From: Sorangium cellulosum
GTDB lineage: Bacteria > Myxococcota_A > Polyangia > Polyangiales > Polyangiaceae
DNA: 64,000 nucleotides
Reading direction: 5' to 3'
Assembly (NCBI RefSeq): GCF_004135735.1
Contig: NZ_CP012670.1
Span: forward strand, 4,733,501 to 4,797,500
Below the pieces are notes generated by a model, which had not been told where the DNA came from, did no database searches, and saw nothing but the letters and a program-made list of their open reading frames with translations. Below are positions 61,873-64,000 of the stretch, in pieces; position 1 is the stretch's first letter; every line of letters starts with the position of its first letter. The position numbers were made by a program, and so were the translations under genes.

Positions 61873-62982
61873 TCAGCTGTCGGAGGGCGCCGTCGAGGCG
61901 CGGCGCCAGTCGGGCGGCAGGTCGAGAAAGCCCTCGTTGCAGAGGAACTCGTAGAGCCCCTCGCAGACCTCGCCGCAGATCATGCTGAAGAGGTGCGGAT
62001 CGGTGATGAAGAGGATCGTCTCGTCCCGCTCGGCGCCCGCCGTGTCGGCGAGCTGCGCGACCAGCTCGTCCTCGGCGAAGCCGACGAGCAGCACCATCAG
62101 GTGGCGCTCGAACGCCGCGCGGAAGCGGAGGAACGCGTCGCTCGTCACCTTGTACGCGAACGCCCTGCCCTCGAACGTGCGGGCGTCCCGCACGACGCGC
62201 GCGGCCACCTCGCCGAGCCGCGGGGCGAGCCGCACGCTGAAGAAATCGACGAGCACCGCGTGCACCACCGAGACGATGCGCCGGAGCTCGCTCGAGCGGC
62301 GCGACAGGAAGGCGTCCTGCATGTCCTTCGTGAGCTTCGCGAGCAGCTCGAACGACTGCTGCCGCGCCTCCTCGGACGCGAACTCGAACCCGCCGAGCTC
62401 GGCCTCGATCCGGTTCTTGTAGCGGGTCAGCACGTAGAAGAGCGCCTGCTCGCCGTGGTGGATCACCTTGGGCGCGCCGTCGCGCCCCCGCGTCTTCTCG
62501 TGGAGCTCGGACTGGAAGAACAGGCGGGCGAGGTTCCTGTGGATCCTCTTGAGCCGCCGCTCCACGAGCAGGGAGATTCCGTCCTCGCGGATGACCCGCT
62601 CGAGCAGCGCGCGGAGGATCCGCTCGTGCGAGCTCTGGATGGCGTCGCGGTCCTTCGTCCCGCGCGGGGCCGCGCCCGCGGAGGCCTGGATCACCTTGAG
62701 CTGGGCGACCACCTGCGCGGTGACCGCGTCGAGCTCGGGGTTGGTCTCGAGATCGGCCTTGTAGTGGACGATGCGGGCCTGCATCTGCTCCTCGAGCAGG
62801 CCGAGCGCCATCTCGGTGATGTGATCCTTGAGCGCCTGGCTGACGTGCTCACCGACGCGCCGCGGCGCGTCGGGCGGGAGCGACCGCGGCCGCTCCGACG
62901 CGGTCGGCTCCCCGGGCCTCGCCGCGGGGCGCGACCGGCCCGCAGGCGGCAGCGGTGGAGGGTTCCGAGGACCCGAGGCCAT
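61873..62982 (-). CDS. Helical protein of unknown function
   Basis: A 369-residue protein not recognised. The first ~45 residues are Pro/Arg-rich and disordered; the rest is highly helical with many charged residues (HITEMALGLLEEQMQARIV near 54, RRLKRIHRNLARLFFQSE near 135). No signal peptide or membrane helix. ATG 62982 is chosen because TATGCT lies 8 nt upstream and the frame above has no coding character. Likely co-transcribed with the DUF4139 lipoprotein. Confidence 0.55.
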   Translation of the reverse strand: MASGPRNPPPLPPAGRSRPAARPGEPTASERPRSLPPDAPRRVGEHVSQALKDHITEMALGLLEEQMQARIVHYKADLETNPELDAVTAQVVAQLKVIQASAGAAPRGTKDRDAIQSSHERILRALLERVIREDGISLLVERRLKRIHRNLARLFFQSELHEKTRGRDGAPKVIHHGEQALFYVLTRYKNRIEAELGGFEFASEEARQQSFELLAKLTKDMQDAFLSRRSSELRRIVSVVHAVLVDFFSVRLAPRLGEVAARVVRDARTFEGRAFAYKVTSDAFLRFRAAFERHLMVLLVGFAEDELVAQLADTAGAERDETILFITDPHLFSMICGEVCEGLYEFLCNEGFLDLPPDWRRASTAPSDS

Positions 62983-62990
62983 GAGCGGAG

Positions 62991-62996
62991 AGCATA
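62991..62996 (-). promoter_or_regulatory. Putative -10 box TATGCT, leaderless type
   Basis: On the minus strand TATGCT sits 8 nt before ATG 62982. No good -35 hexamer was found. It is one of the clearest examples of the short-leader pattern in the window. Confidence 0.35.
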
Positions 62997-63059
62997 CCGG
63001 AAGTCGGTCGCGGTGTGCGGCTTTGGCGGAGCGGCGCGACTCGGAGTAAGACGGCGACC

Positions 63060-64000
63060 ATGTACACGGTCGCTTCACGCACGCATGACCGGGAGCCCGG
63101 GGGAACACGCGCCGCGCCCTCCGCGCCGCTCGGGGGGCATTCACGTCGAGCTCGCCGGCTCCTCGCGGCGCTCGCGCTCGCGGCCTTCGGGGCCGGATCG
63201 GGCTGCTCACGCGAGGGCGACGGCCAGCCGCCGCCCCCGCGCACGCCGGAGCCCGCGGCGCGGCCGCAAGCCCCGGCCGCGAGCGGCGCGCCGGCCGGAG
63301 GCGGCGAAGGGAGCGCCGCGCCGGCCGCCGCGACCGCCGCCGCGGAGGGCAGCGCGGCGGCGGCGCCCGCCGGGCGCCCCGCGAAGACGAACGTGCTCGT
63401 GATCTCGATCGACAGCCTGCGCGCGGACATGCCGTGGAACGGCTACGCGCGGGACATCGCGCCCACGCTGACCGCGTTCGAGAAGGAGGCCGTCAGCTAC
63501 ACGCGCCACTACGCCGTCTCGTCGTACACCTCGATGAGCGTCGGCGGCTTCCTCGCCGGCCGCTACCCGAGCGAGGTCGATCGGAGCGGCTACTTCTTCG
63601 GCAACTACCCGGACAGCGTCCTCATGTTCCCGGAGCTCCTGCAGAAGGCCGGGGTGCGGACGATGAGCGCGCACGCGCACTTCTACTTCGACAAGAAGGC
63701 GGGCTTCCGGCAGGGCTTCGACGTCTACGAGATCGTGCCGGGGCTCTCGGCGGACAACACGACCGACCGGAACGTCACGAGCCCGAAGCACCTCGAGCTC
63801 GCGATGAAGATGCTCTCCGACAAGGCCAACATTTCGGGCACCTTCTTCGCCTACTTCCACTTCCTCGATCCACACGACGTGTACATGACGCACGAGGAGA
63901 TCGAGCCGTTCGGCAAGCGCGCCCGGGACAAGTACGACGGCGAGGTCAAGTTCACCGACATGCACGTCGGCAAGCTGCTCGACTTCGTCGCGCAGCAGCC
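63060..64000 (+). CDS. Sulfatase/phosphatase-superfamily lipoprotein (3' partial)
   Basis: Runs off the right edge; 313 residues visible. The N-terminus has RRLLAALALAAFGAGSGC, a lipoprotein signal with cysteine 49, then an Ala/Pro spacer. The catalytic domain starts near 118 with TNVLVISIDSLRADM, giving the metal-binding Asp, and has SSYTSMSVGGFLAG in the nucleophile region and FHFLDPHDVY near 267. The CxPxR motif of formylglycine sulfatases is absent, so Ser or Thr would be the nucleophile, as in phosphoglycerol transferases. Coded divergently from the helical protein (77 nt gap); TAAGAC lies 7 nt before the ATG. Confidence 0.75.
   Translation, partial: MYTVASRTHDREPGGTRAAPSAPLGGHSRRARRLLAALALAAFGAGSGCSREGDGQPPPPRTPEPAARPQAPAASGAPAGGGEGSAAPAAATAAAEGSAAAAPAGRPAKTNVLVISIDSLRADMPWNGYARDIAPTLTAFEKEAVSYTRHYAVSSYTSMSVGGFLAGRYPSEVDRSGYFFGNYPDSVLMFPELLQKAGVRTMSAHAHFYFDKKAGFRQGFDVYEIVPGLSADNTTDRNVTSPKHLELAMKMLSDKANISGTFFAYFHFLDPHDVYMTHEEIEPFGKRARDKYDGEVKFTDMHVGKLLDFVAQQ

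Noticed and set aside
61982-63402. Plus-strand frames opposite the helical protein, including one crossing into the sulfatase start.
   Set aside because: Antisense shadows; composition is Arg-rich and no family was seen.

Overview
The window is very GC-rich and densely coded, and it looks like the chromosome of a soil myxobacterium, most likely Sorangium or a close relative. The clues are a myxochelin-type siderophore module, a eukaryotic-like Ser/Thr kinase and a pseudokinase, tandem lspA genes, DUF2169/VgrG type VI secretion genes, a roadblock protein next to acc genes, many lipoproteins with low-complexity tails, and start codons preceded closely by a TAnnnT box. The assignment rests on gene content only. 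No rRNA, tRNA or CRISPR array was seen.

Layout. 1-5471: the end of a siderophore locus (NRPS with terminal reductase, class III aminotransferase, MFS exporter), consistent with myxochelin A/B assembly. 5498-7791: a peroxiredoxin/thioredoxin pair and an unknown membrane protein. 7815-16260: a type VI secretion tip-and-cargo block (DUF2169, VgrG, a small spike-like protein, DUF2169, a PAAR-like candidate, DUF2169). 16264-17330: a scar with a decayed rlmN fragment, a repeated IS-end-like sequence and a DUF433/DUF5615 toxin-antitoxin pair. 17531-24184: rlmN, tatBC, lgt with two lspA copies, and two DUF4398-type lipoproteins. 24569-33714: an MrfA-like helicase, an SDR enzyme, a Ser/Thr kinase, a lipoprotein methyltransferase, a DUF1566 lipoprotein and a secreted metalloprotease. 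34288-38000: methylmalonyl-CoA mutase large subunit, a GspE-N/GAF-like protein and an FtsB/DivIC protein. 38259-46654: a giant pseudokinase-TPR protein, a histone-H1-like tail fused to a degenerate Fic domain, and endonuclease III with a basic repeat tail. 46728-50287: a Cys-rich lipoprotein, MeaB GTPase, a Gly/Ala/Glu repeat lipoprotein, Bpt and YhbY. 50379-54245: a single-chain GltD/PyrK (Nfn-like) flavoprotein. 54558-57312: roadblock-aroQ-accB-accC operon. 57756-64000: an aconitase-fold protein without its iron-sulphur residues, a DUF4139 lipoprotein, an unknown helical protein and the start of a sulfatase-superfamily lipoprotein.

The most unusual feature is a family of four intergenic palindromes (10014, 30703, 49747, 54338). 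They share a core of about 58 nt. In three of them the outer arms differ in sequence between copies but pair well within each copy, and the inner stem shows a compensatory base-pair change. Other points worth attention are the histone-tail/pseudo-Fic protein, the pseudo-aconitase, a predicted CTG start for aroQ inside a CTGA overlap, and a recurring leaderless-type promoter layout.
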